Shown: positions 6,436 to 13,480 of the stretch, piece by piece | Numbering within the stretch: the first letter of the stretch is position 1 | Layout of the letters: every line of letters starts with the position of its first letter | DNA from: Bacteroidota bacterium | GTDB lineage: Bacteria > Bacteroidota > Bacteroidia > Flavobacteriales > Crocinitomicaceae | Assembly (NCBI GenBank): GCA_029558435.1 | Contig: JAKQEZ010000077.1 | Location: 1 to 16,743 of the forward strand | Direction: 5' to 3' | Length of the DNA stretch: 16,743 bases | The notes under the pieces: generated by a model | The model's database searches: none | What the model saw: the letters and a program-made list of their open reading frames with translations, nothing else | Told to the model about the DNA's origin: nothing | Program-made: the position numbers and the translations under genes

Positions 6436-7362
6436 ATGTCAAATAAACCTGCATACAGCATAGCTGAACAAATAGCTTTATTAGAACAACGTGGAATGTT
6501 GTTTAAAGATGAAAATAAGGCACATCATTTTTTAGAAAACATAAGTTATTACCGTCTAAAAGGTTATTGGTGGGATGTTCAAAGTGATGTTAAATTCCAT
6601 ACATTTCACTCAAATACATATTTTGAAGATATTATTGATAGATACAATTTTGATCGTCGTTTAAGATTACTATTATTTGACGCCATTGAACGGATTGAAA
6701 TTGCTTTGCGAACAAAAATGATTTATTACTTATCGATAAGGTATGGAAGTTTGTGGTATTTGGATGCAAGTTTATTTAATTCAGCAACAGTTACAATTAA
6801 AGGAGTAAGCAAAACAATTCATCAAAATACAATTGACGAGTTGCACAAAGAATTTAATAGAAGTCAAGAGATTTTTATAAAAGATCATCGAAAACGTTTT
6901 CCCAATCAAGAGGCAGACGCTTGGAAGATTTTGGAAGTAGCATCGATGGGAACTCTTTCAAAATTATATAAAAACATCAACCATCAACTCCCAGAAAAAG
7001 CATTGATTGCCAAAGCTATGGGGTTGAATTTACATAGTGAATTATCAAGTTGGTTAGAGGCGATTACCTATGTTCGGAATATAATTGCTCACCATTCACG
7101 TCTATGGAATAGAAACATGGTGAAACGACCAATTGTAAACATCAATAATCCTATAGGTAGTTGGTTTGAACACCCATTGACAGAAGTACAGCAAAAAAAA
7201 CCTTTTTTAATAATTTCTTGTATGATTTATTTGTGTAATGAAGTAACTCCTGGTCACCAAATAAAATCAAAAATTTTAGAATTATTTGAGAATAATCCAA
7301 CTATTCCAATATATAAAATGGGGTTTTTAAATAATTGGAGCAAGGAACAGTTGTGGAAATAA
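6436..7362 (+). CDS. Abi_2 family (AbiD/AbiF-like) abortive infection protein
   Basis: 308 aa cytoplasmic protein of the Abi_2 family, whose members abort phage infection in lactococci and occur widely as solitary defence genes. Visible family marks, in order: SYYRLKGYW (37-45); the helical FDRRLRLLLFDAIERIEIALR region (72-92) with the conserved F-D-R and E-R-I-E; and near the C-terminal third RNIIAHHSRLWNR (214-226), a HEPN-type R-x4-H motif (R214, H219) expected to form the RNase active site. The length is typical and the frame is intact. The ATG is preceded by a T-run, not a Shine-Dalgarno sequence. It has no partner gene on either side, its own promoter, a terminator-like hairpin in its leader, and small repeats on both flanks. 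Phage-triggered RNA cleavage is inferred from the family; the trigger and target are unknown. Confidence 0.9.
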   Translation: MSNKPAYSIAEQIALLEQRGMLFKDENKAHHFLENISYYRLKGYWWDVQSDVKFHTFHSNTYFEDIIDRYNFDRRLRLLLFDAIERIEIALRTKMIYYLSIRYGSLWYLDASLFNSATVTIKGVSKTIHQNTIDELHKEFNRSQEIFIKDHRKRFPNQEADAWKILEVASMGTLSKLYKNINHQLPEKALIAKAMGLNLHSELSSWLEAITYVRNIIAHHSRLWNRNMVKRPIVNINNPIGSWFEHPLTEVQQKKPFLIISCMIYLCNEVTPGHQIKSKILELFENNPTIPIYKMGFLNNWSKEQLWK

Positions 7363-7390
7363 TGGAAAGTTAGTATCCACTTTTGTCTTG

Positions 7391-7419
7391 ATTCCTCATT
7401 GCGCTCATTGCGGTTTAAA
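7391..7419 (+). repeat. TTGCG-family repeat, internally deleted copy
   Basis: ATTCCTCATTGCGCTCATTGCGGTTTAAAA keeps the beginning and end of the 53-bp unit at 7499-7551 but lacks about 20 bp between two TTGCG words. It starts 28 nt after the abi stop. Confidence 0.65.
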
Positions 7420-7427
7420 AAAAGCTT

Positions 7428-7472
7428 AACCGCGGAGTTACGCCAAGAACACGCAGAGTTCGCAGAGATAAA
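7428..7472 (-). repeat. TTGCG-family repeat, inverted full-length copy
   Basis: Read on the minus strand it gives words CTGCGAACT, CTGCGTGTTCT, TGGCGTAACT and CCGCGGTT, the same word spacing and terminal GCGGTT as the plus-strand units. With the copy at 7391-7419 it forms a GCGGTT...AACCGC inverted repeat (7410-7415 and 7428-7433). Confidence 0.6.
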
Positions 7473-7498
7473 CATTGCGTCCATTGCGGTTATTATTT
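7473..7498 (+). repeat. TTGCG-family repeat, two-word copy
   Basis: CATTGCGTCCATTGCGGTTATTATTT, a two-word member of the same family ending in GCGGTTAT, directly ahead of the tandem units. Confidence 0.55.
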
Positions 7499-7603
7499 AA
7501 TTCCTCTTTGCGTTCATTGCGCCTTCTTTGCGCTCGTTGCGGTTATACTTCAATTCCCCTTTGCGTTCATTGCGCCTTCTTTGCGCTCGTTGCGGTTAAA
7601 AAC
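7499..7603 (+). repeat. Tandem pair of 53-bp TTGCG-family units
   Basis: Units start at 7499 and 7552. Their first 47 positions differ at a single base (AATTCCT versus AATTCCC). Each holds words TTGCGTTCA, TTGCGCCTTCT, TTGCGCTCG and TTGCGGTT. The near identity points to recent duplication. There are no unique spacers, so this is not a CRISPR. No gene is seen between abi and coaX (7363-7663). Confidence 0.8.
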
Positions 7604-7625
7604 ATTTATCGAAACTACTTGCTTC

Positions 7626-7658
7626 TTGCTTTTCAATAATATTAATTTACTATTTTTG
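7626..7658 (+). promoter_or_regulatory. Promoter of the coaX operon
   Basis: A perfect TAnnTTTG box (TATTTTTG, 7651-7658) with a TTG 22 nt upstream (7626-7628), a slightly long spacer. The box ends 5 nt before the coaX ATG, so the mRNA would be leaderless or nearly so. Confidence 0.6.
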
Positions 7659-7663
7659 TTACT

Positions 7664-8392
7664 ATGAATAAAATGAATAGTGTAGTTGTTGATGCTGGAA
7701 ATACGGCTATTAAAATTGGCTTTTTTATAGAAGGAGAATTGCAACAATTTTCACGAATTTCATGGGATGATTTTATGGCAGAAAACCCTTTAACAGAAAA
7801 AATTAAAAAATATAAAGGAATTTTCTCATCTGTATTAACTCCCGAAAAAAATCAACAAATTAGAGAACACTATCCTGATTTAATACAATTCAGCTCCCAA
7901 CATAAACTACCAATTGAGTTGGATTATAAAACTCCAGCATCTTTAGGAGTTGATCGACTCTGTAACGCAATTGCAGCTTGGCGATTAAATCCCAATAAAA
8001 ATTCATTAATTGTTGATGTTGGTACGTGTTTAAAATTTGATTTTGTATCCCAAAATGGCATTTATCAAGGGGGATCAATTAGCCCTGGCATACGCTTGCG
8101 CTACCAATCGCTAAATGATTATACCGCCAATTTGCCCTTGCTTTCTGCTGTAGATAAAACAAATTTAATCGGAAAATCAACCACAGAATCAATCCATTCT
8201 GGTGTAATCAATGGAATAAATGCCGAAATCGAACGTTTAATTCAACAATATGAAGAAAATTTCGATTCATTAACTATTTTTGTGACTGGTGGAGATGCAA
8301 AATACTTTGATTTCGATTTAAAAAATAACATCTTTGTAACCGAAAATTTAACCTTATATGGTTTATACGAAACTTATTTATTCAATGCATAA
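7664..8392 (+). CDS. coaX: Type III pantothenate kinase
   Basis: Phosphorylates pantothenate with ATP, the first step of coenzyme A synthesis, in the cytoplasm. The 242 aa protein has the ASKHA-fold motifs of CoaX: DAGNT (10-14) for phosphate binding, SLGVDR (93-98) with the catalytic Asp97, DVGTC (118-122) with the KFD extension usual in Flavobacteriales, and GGSISPGI (136-143). Type III kinases are not inhibited by CoA and often need a monovalent cation (family knowledge). Translation could start at 7664 or at the second Met (7673, MNSVVVDAGNT); the second gives a 10-nt leader from the predicted promoter. It is the first gene of a tight operon: its last 8 bases overlap the start of the outer-membrane protein gene. 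The upstream side is repeat-rich and separates it from abi. Confidence 0.95.
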   Translation: MNKMNSVVVDAGNTAIKIGFFIEGELQQFSRISWDDFMAENPLTEKIKKYKGIFSSVLTPEKNQQIREHYPDLIQFSSQHKLPIELDYKTPASLGVDRLCNAIAAWRLNPNKNSLIVDVGTCLKFDFVSQNGIYQGGSISPGIRLRYQSLNDYTANLPLLSAVDKTNLIGKSTTESIHSGVINGINAEIERLIQQYEENFDSLTIFVTGGDAKYFDFDLKNNIFVTENLTLYGLYETYLFNA

Positions 8393-9728
8393 AAACATAG
8401 TTGCCTTATTCATCCTTTGTTGCGCTTTTGTAGCAAATGCTCAAATTAATAATCCTTATACATCTTTTGGTGTTGGTGAACGCACAAATTCTTTACATCC
8501 CGTATTTTCTGGAATGGGAAATCAAAGTGTAACCTATGTTCATCCTTCTGTTTTGAATGTATCCAACCCTGCATCTTATTCTTTTTTAAGATACCAATAT
8601 CCAATCTTTTCTTTAGGTGTTTCTAGTCGTTTGTCGTTCAATAACGATAACGGAGTTAAAGAATTTAACAATGCAACCAATATATCTGAAATTGCTTTTG
8701 GGATGTCGTTTGCCAAACGTTTCGGGATTGCCTTTGGGTTTAAACCAATGTATAAGAAAAACTATTCGTTTGTAGAAACTAAAAAATTAATTGATGATAG
8801 CGTTCGTTATGAATACGAAGGAAAAGGAGCGCTTAACAATGCTTTTGTTGGATTTTCAATCAATTTATTGAACTACGATTCTTTAAAATGGTCAATTGGT
8901 GGAAATGTTGGTGCTCTTTTTGGAGCTATGACCGATGAGCGTAGAAGCTCTATTGTTAGTACACTTACCAATGCTGGAGGAAACGAAACAAGACGTCAAC
9001 AAGTCAAATCGTTTTATTACGAAGTTGGAACCTTGCTAGAATACCGCTTTAAAAAGGAAAATAAATTAACCGTTGGAGCAAGTGTTGAACCAATGCAAAA
9101 CATCAAATCGGTTTACGATAGACAATTGTCTTATTCTGCAACCGATGTAACCAATCCAAATACCTTTCAATTGTTATCAGAATCGGGTGAAATAAAAGGA
9201 AAAATTGTTTTTGCAACTTCGTATAGCGTAGGAGCTTCTTATGCGCGTTACATTACAACTAATAAAAAAGATGGAAACAAAGGAAAAGCACATTTAACTT
9301 TTTCTCTTGGTTACAACGCAACTGACTTCTCAAAATACAAAGAAGTGTACGATACGGTGACTTATTCGTATGGGTTTAACAACACCGCTAGCTACCAATT
9401 TGGAATGCAATTCATTCCAGAAACACAAATTGTTGGTAGTGCTATCCCTAAATTATTTGAGCGTTCTAGTTACCGTTTAGGTTTCCATTATTCTACATTG
9501 CCCTACATGCACTTAGGCAAAAATGTGAACGAATGGGCTATAACTTGTGGATTAGGCTTGCCTGTTTTGGTTGATAAACGCTTGGATTCTTCTATTCAAT
9601 TAGGAATTGGTGTTGGTCAAAGAGGTACTGCTAATGCGTTAAAAGAAAATTTTGTTACCATCAATTTAGGATTGTTAATTGCTCCAAGCATCAATGATAG
9701 ATGGTTCATTAAGCGTAAAGTGGATTAA
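8385..9728 (+). CDS. Outer-membrane beta-barrel protein, possibly FadL-like
   Basis: 447 aa exported protein. With the start at 8385 it has a clean signal peptide (MHKNIVALFILCCAFVANAQ, cleavage after AQ or ANA). The mature N-terminus reads INNPYTSFGVGERTNSLHPV, then an SNPASYSFL element, a plug-like beginning recalling FadL/OmpP1-type channels. The rest alternates polar and hydrophobic residues in many short strands (for example FGIAFGFKPMY, SIGGNVGALFGAM, LTVGASVEPMQ), as in an outer-membrane barrel, and ends with a charged tail, not a terminal aromatic. It overlaps coaX by 8 bp, and its stop shares one base with the lptC start (TAATG). A member is commonly seen between coaX and lptC in Bacteroidota, so a role in the envelope is likely, but transport of any given substrate is not shown. 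Confidence 0.75.
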   Translation: MHKNIVALFILCCAFVANAQINNPYTSFGVGERTNSLHPVFSGMGNQSVTYVHPSVLNVSNPASYSFLRYQYPIFSLGVSSRLSFNNDNGVKEFNNATNISEIAFGMSFAKRFGIAFGFKPMYKKNYSFVETKKLIDDSVRYEYEGKGALNNAFVGFSINLLNYDSLKWSIGGNVGALFGAMTDERRSSIVSTLTNAGGNETRRQQVKSFYYEVGTLLEYRFKKENKLTVGASVEPMQNIKSVYDRQLSYSATDVTNPNTFQLLSESGEIKGKIVFATSYSVGASYARYITTNKKDGNKGKAHLTFSLGYNATDFSKYKEVYDTVTYSYGFNNTASYQFGMQFIPETQIVGSAIPKLFERSSYRLGFHYSTLPYMHLGKNVNEWAITCGLGLPVLVDKRLDSSIQLGIGVGQRGTANALKENFVTINLGLLIAPSINDRWFIKRKVD

Positions 9729-10279
9729 TGGTTGACATGAAGTTTAAATCTTTTGGAATAGTATCCGTATTATTTGTGCTATTATTTTCATGCACCAATG
9801 ATTTAAACAGCATTAAAAAAATTACATACGACCCCAAATCGCCCAACGAAGTTTCTGTGAATTTAAACATCTATTATGCCGATTCGGGATATGCCAAATT
9901 AAACATTTTTGCTGCTCATGCAGAAACGTATAACAATCCACATATTACCTATATCAAGGATAGTTTAAAAGTTGATTTTTATGATGATTATGGTACTATT
10001 ACCTCTTCATTAACTGCAAAATACGGCGAAGTCAATCACGATACAGGTAAAATGTTTGTTAGAGATTCTGTGAAATTGATAAATTATGCAGACAAACGCA
10101 CCATGTACACCAGCGTGTTGTATTGGAATCAATCGGATAGTACAATTTCAACCGATCAAAACGTGCGACTTGTGTCACCAAAAGGAACGGCGTTTGGAAC
10201 CAGTTTTGTGGCAAAGCAAGATTTTTCAAGCTATAAAATCACTGATCCAAGGGGCGCATACGAATTTGAACAAAAATAA
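9728..10279 (+). CDS. lptC: LPS export protein LptC (lipoprotein type)
   Basis: 183 aa protein of the LptC family, which in Gram-negatives links the inner-membrane LptB2FG exporter to the periplasmic LptA bridge and passes lipopolysaccharide along. Here it has a lipoprotein signal ending LLFSC (Cys22), as in other Bacteroidota LptC proteins, instead of the single transmembrane helix of enterobacteria. The mature part is beta-rich with the OstA-like jellyroll pattern: KLNIFAAHAETY, LKVDFYDDYGTITSSLTAKYGEV, MFVRDSVKLIN and FGTSFVAKQDF. The start at 9728 is coupled to the upstream stop (TAATG, one shared base); the Met at 9737 is an alternative and gives a more usual lipoprotein signal of 18 residues before the Cys. 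It is the last gene of the coaX operon; other lpt genes are not in the window. Confidence 0.85.
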   Translation: MVDMKFKSFGIVSVLFVLLFSCTNDLNSIKKITYDPKSPNEVSVNLNIYYADSGYAKLNIFAAHAETYNNPHITYIKDSLKVDFYDDYGTITSSLTAKYGEVNHDTGKMFVRDSVKLINYADKRTMYTSVLYWNQSDSTISTDQNVRLVSPKGTAFGTSFVAKQDFSSYKITDPRGAYEFEQK

Positions 10280-10349
10280 TTTTTAAAATTTGGTGTAATG
10301 TGGTTTTTTTTAGTAAATTAGAGAAAACCTTTTACAAAAACATAAGAAT
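10280..10349 (+). promoter_or_regulatory. Intergenic region with possible helicase promoter
   Basis: 70 AT-rich bases. A TTG at 10290-10292 and a one-mismatch box TAAATTAG at 10314-10321 are spaced by 21 nt and could start the helicase mRNA about 25 nt before its ATG. No terminator for lptC is evident. Confidence 0.35.
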
Positions 10350-12632
10350 ATGCAAGCACAAGAATTTGCCGAACAATTTATTAATTACACCAATCAATCT
10401 GTTTTTTTAACCGGAAAAGCAGGTACCGGGAAAACAACTTTTTTAAAAAACATCGTTGCTTCCACACACAAACAAACTGCCATTGTTGCACCAACAGGAA
10501 TTGCAGCTTTAAATGCAGGTGGTGTAACCATCCATTCTTTTTTTCAATTGCCATTTGCTGGGTTTATACCCGATTTTTCAAACGAAATAATAACAGACGG
10601 TTCGGTAAAATTAGAAACCAAAACCACCTTAATGCGCCATTTTCGTCACAATAAATCGCGGCAGCAACTCATACGTTCCTTAGAATTGTTGATTATCGAC
10701 GAAGTGAGTATGTTGCGAGCAGATTTGTTGGATGCCATTGATTGGGTGCTCAAAAATATTCGTAAAATCAACGAACCTTTTGGTGGTGTTCAAGTGTTAT
10801 TCATAGGCGATTTGCACCAATTACCTCCCATCGTTAAGAATGAAGAATGGAAGTATTTAAGCAGGTATTATGCTGGTGTTTATTTTTTTAATGCACAAGT
10901 CATAAAAGATTATGCGCCAATTTATGTGGAATTGACTAAAATTTATCGCCAACAAGACGATGTATTTATTTCTACCTTAAATAAATTGCGCAATAACCAA
11001 CTAGATGCCGAATCATTGGCAGTTGTGAACCAAAAAGTAGTTTCTAATTTCAATCCTGACAACAATCAAGGTTACATTACACTCACAACACACAATAACA
11101 AAGCCGATGTCATCAACCAGCGTGAATTAGGAAAATTAAAAGATAAACCGTTTGTGTTTACGGCAGAAATTACGGGTGATTTTCCTCCTCATATTTATCC
11201 AATCGATATTAGTTTACAACTCAAAGTTGGCGCACAGGTTATGTTTGTGAAAAATGATGTATCGTTTGACAAACAATATTACAACGGAAAAATGGCAAGA
11301 GTAATCGAGCTTAATAATTTGGAAGTTGTTGTTGAATGCCTCGAAGATAAAAAACGAATAGAGGTGACAAAACACGAATGGGAAAATATCCGCTATGTTA
11401 CCGATGCAAATACGGGTGAAATTAAAGAAGAGGTAATCGGAACATTTGTACAATTTCCATTAAAACTGGCATGGGCAATTACGGTTCATAAAAGTCAAGG
11501 TTTAACATTTGACAAAGCAATTTTGGATGTGCAAGATGTGTTTGCACCCGGACAAGCGTATGTAGCCCTATCGCGCTTGCGTTCTCTTGAAGGTTTAATT
11601 ATGTTGAGCCCAATGAGAATTACTGGAATTTCAACCGATAATTCTATTATTCAATACAGCGATAGTGCACTTTCTCCCCAACAATTGGCGGCTATTTTAC
11701 CAAAAGCAATAAAGAATAACCTGTATGTTCAGCTGATTAAAACTTATGATTGGGTAGAAATGGCTGCGCAATGGGCAAGCTTTGAAAAAAGTTGTCAAGC
11801 ACATTCCAAAAGTTCAATAAAAGGTGAGTTGACTCCGTGGATTAAAGCACAAAATTTCAGCATTCAAAATGTATTAGACCCAGCACGCAAATTCAGAAAT
11901 CAATTGGATGCATTGTTTTTAGCTCCCAATTATTCTCCAGAAAAAGTACTGGAACGTGTGCAGGCATCGGTCAACTATTTCTTTCCCATTTTTGATACAG
12001 TTTACCAATCGTTGATAAAGAAAATCATTGAAATTGGTAGAGTGAAAAAAAATAAAGCACTTTTGGAAGAATTGCAAGAATTAGAAGAAGCGTTGCTGGA
12101 AACTATTTTAAACCTCAAAAAAACTGCAATTGTTGTTGAACACATTGCTTTTGGAAAGAAAATTGACAAGGAAACGTGCTTTGGTGAAGAAATTAAAAAC
12201 TATAAAATTGCACGTATTGCCAAGGTCAAACATTCTTTGATCAATGCAAACGAATTGTTTATGGCAACCAATCAAGACGATCAACACGATAGTTTATTCT
12301 TTAATTCAAGCACTTCAAAAAAGAAAAATGCCCCAAAGGAAAAGAAAAAACACACTTCAGAAATAACCTTAGAATATTTTGAATCGGGACTTTCTGTTAG
12401 CGATATAGCATTAAAACGTCAGTTAACTACAAATACAATTTATGGACACTTGGCAGATTTAGTTAAGAATGAAAAAATAGCTATTGAGCAATTGTTAGAC
12501 GAAGAAACACTTGAATTTTTAAACCGAACTTTTGGCAAGCAAAGCCTGACATTAACCGAAATGAAAGAAATGGTCAACGATGATGTTACTTATGATGTAC
12601 TTCGATTATACCGTTCACACTTATTGCGTTAG
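10350..12632 (+). CDS. Pif1/RecD-like SF1 helicase with C-terminal HTH domain
   Basis: 760 aa predicted ATP-dependent 5'-3' DNA helicase of the SF1B (Pif1/RecD2) group. Motifs in order: Walker A GKAGTGKTT (22-30, Lys28), motif Ia VAPTGIAA (46-53), Walker B LLIIDEVS (113-120, D117 E118), motif III GDLHQLPP (153-160), motif IV YRQ (199-201, Arg200), motif V VHKSQGLTFD (379-388) and motif VI YVALSRLRSL (404-413) with its arginine fingers. After the motor comes about 250 residues of helical linker including a Lys-rich hinge near 655-668. Then a C-terminal domain from about 668 has GLSVSDIALKRQLTTNTIYGHLADL, a helix-turn-helix of the type found at the end of such Bacteroidota helicases. Likely roles are replication-fork or recombination repair. 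It is transcribed alone, and its stop overlaps the stop of the convergent J-protein gene by 4 bases. Confidence 0.9.
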   Translation: MQAQEFAEQFINYTNQSVFLTGKAGTGKTTFLKNIVASTHKQTAIVAPTGIAALNAGGVTIHSFFQLPFAGFIPDFSNEIITDGSVKLETKTTLMRHFRHNKSRQQLIRSLELLIIDEVSMLRADLLDAIDWVLKNIRKINEPFGGVQVLFIGDLHQLPPIVKNEEWKYLSRYYAGVYFFNAQVIKDYAPIYVELTKIYRQQDDVFISTLNKLRNNQLDAESLAVVNQKVVSNFNPDNNQGYITLTTHNNKADVINQRELGKLKDKPFVFTAEITGDFPPHIYPIDISLQLKVGAQVMFVKNDVSFDKQYYNGKMARVIELNNLEVVVECLEDKKRIEVTKHEWENIRYVTDANTGEIKEEVIGTFVQFPLKLAWAITVHKSQGLTFDKAILDVQDVFAPGQAYVALSRLRSLEGLIMLSPMRITGISTDNSIIQYSDSALSPQQLAAILPKAIKNNLYVQLIKTYDWVEMAAQWASFEKSCQAHSKSSIKGELTPWIKAQNFSIQNVLDPARKFRNQLDALFLAPNYSPEKVLERVQASVNYFFPIFDTVYQSLIKKIIEIGRVKKNKALLEELQELEEALLETILNLKKTAIVVEHIAFGKKIDKETCFGEEIKNYKIARIAKVKHSLINANELFMATNQDDQHDSLFFNSSTSKKKNAPKEKKKHTSEITLEYFESGLSVSDIALKRQLTTNTIYGHLADLVKNEKIAIEQLLDEETLEFLNRTFGKQSLTLTEMKEMVNDDVTYDVLRLYRSHLLR

Positions 12633-13480
12633 TAATTTCCAATTGTTAATAGGTGCGCAATGCGATCTTGTGTTATAAAGAAAATCAACAATAAAGCTGA
12701 AGAAACATACAAACTCAGGTAAAAGAAAAATACATAAGAATACGTTCTTTTTTGAATATAAACAACGCCCAACGGAATCAAGAAAAAGGGGAGAAGTAAA
12801 TAGGCATGTCCGCCCCAATCATATTGTACTTTAAATTCTTCTTTGCCACTGCTAAAAATAAATTGCACCTTTCTTTTATTGTGAAATATGTAAGATTTGT
12901 AAATTAAAATTTCAGGTGTATGATACAGATAACGAGGAATGTCTTCAAAATAAATGGAATTGCCCGTTGCTAAATAATAATTGCGTACTTCGCCAACAGA
13001 TGTTAACCCCGACATCGTTCTATAATCTGATCCTACGATTCTGTCGTTCTCAATACGATAGGGTAAAAACAACTCAAGAATTAACACAAATGCTACAAAT
13101 GCTCCAATTTTTGAGATGATGGTTAAAGCTTTCCATTTCCATCCCGAAGTTAATTGTTGAAAATACCGTTCTTTTGCAACATATTCTTTGTACAAATTTT
13201 CTTTATATTGTTGCTTAGCACGTTTTATACGGTCATCAACCGATTGATTTCTGGCGCTACTAGTACTTCTACTGGTAGATGTTGGTGTAGAAGCAGCAAC
13301 CTTTCTTTCACCGGTTAAATACTCATACGCTTCTTGAATTTCCAAAAACTTTTGCTGATTACCACCCATTTTATCGGGATGGTATTTTAAAACCAATTGC
13401 CGATACCGTCGTTTAATCTCAACCGTAGATGCTGTTTCGGGTAAACCAAAGATGTTATAATACTTGCTTAAAATCCCCAT
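12629..13480 (-). CDS. Membrane-anchored J-domain protein
   Basis: 283 aa. An N-terminal J domain (about residues 5-56) has the diagnostic HPD at 34-36 within LKYHPDKMGGN, and should stimulate the ATPase of a DnaK/Hsp70. It lacks the Gly/Phe, zinc-finger and substrate-binding regions of DnaJ, so it is a class III type. A Ser/Thr-rich linker (about 64-80) and a charged helix follow, then three hydrophobic segments: ALTIISKIGAFVAFVLILEL (about 118-137), AYLLLPFFLIPLGVVYI (about 225-241) and YVFFFYLSLYVSSALLLIFF (about 249-268). The protein probably recruits Hsp70 to the inner membrane; the client is unknown. I use the ATG at 13480; the frame can be extended to a TTG at 13492 without benefit. 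It overlaps the end of menE by 26 bp and shares stop bases with the convergent helicase gene. Confidence 0.8.
   Translation of the reverse strand: MGILSKYYNIFGLPETASTVEIKRRYRQLVLKYHPDKMGGNQQKFLEIQEAYEYLTGERKVAASTPTSTSRSTSSARNQSVDDRIKRAKQQYKENLYKEYVAKERYFQQLTSGWKWKALTIISKIGAFVAFVLILELFLPYRIENDRIVGSDYRTMSGLTSVGEVRNYYLATGNSIYFEDIPRYLYHTPEILIYKSYIFHNKRKVQFIFSSGKEEFKVQYDWGGHAYLLLPFFLIPLGVVYIQKRTYSYVFFFYLSLYVSSALLLIFFITQDRIAHLLTIGNY

Noticed and set aside
6270..6461. 63-codon minus-strand frame over the abi promoter
   Set aside because: It runs antisense through the promoter, leader hairpin and abi start, with no family likeness or start signal.
7391..7603. Possible CRISPR array
   Set aside because: The repeats are tandem or degenerate with word-length variation and there are no unique spacers of even length; no cas gene is near.
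5637..7663. tRNA-Asp as the attachment site of an integrated island
   Set aside because: By eye I find no second copy of the tRNA 3' end downstream and no integrase gene, so a tRNA-targeted integration is not supported.
8358..8384. Earlier ATG for the outer-membrane protein gene
   Set aside because: It would add MVYTKLIYS before a complete signal peptide and deepen the overlap with coaX; the ATG at 8385 is better.
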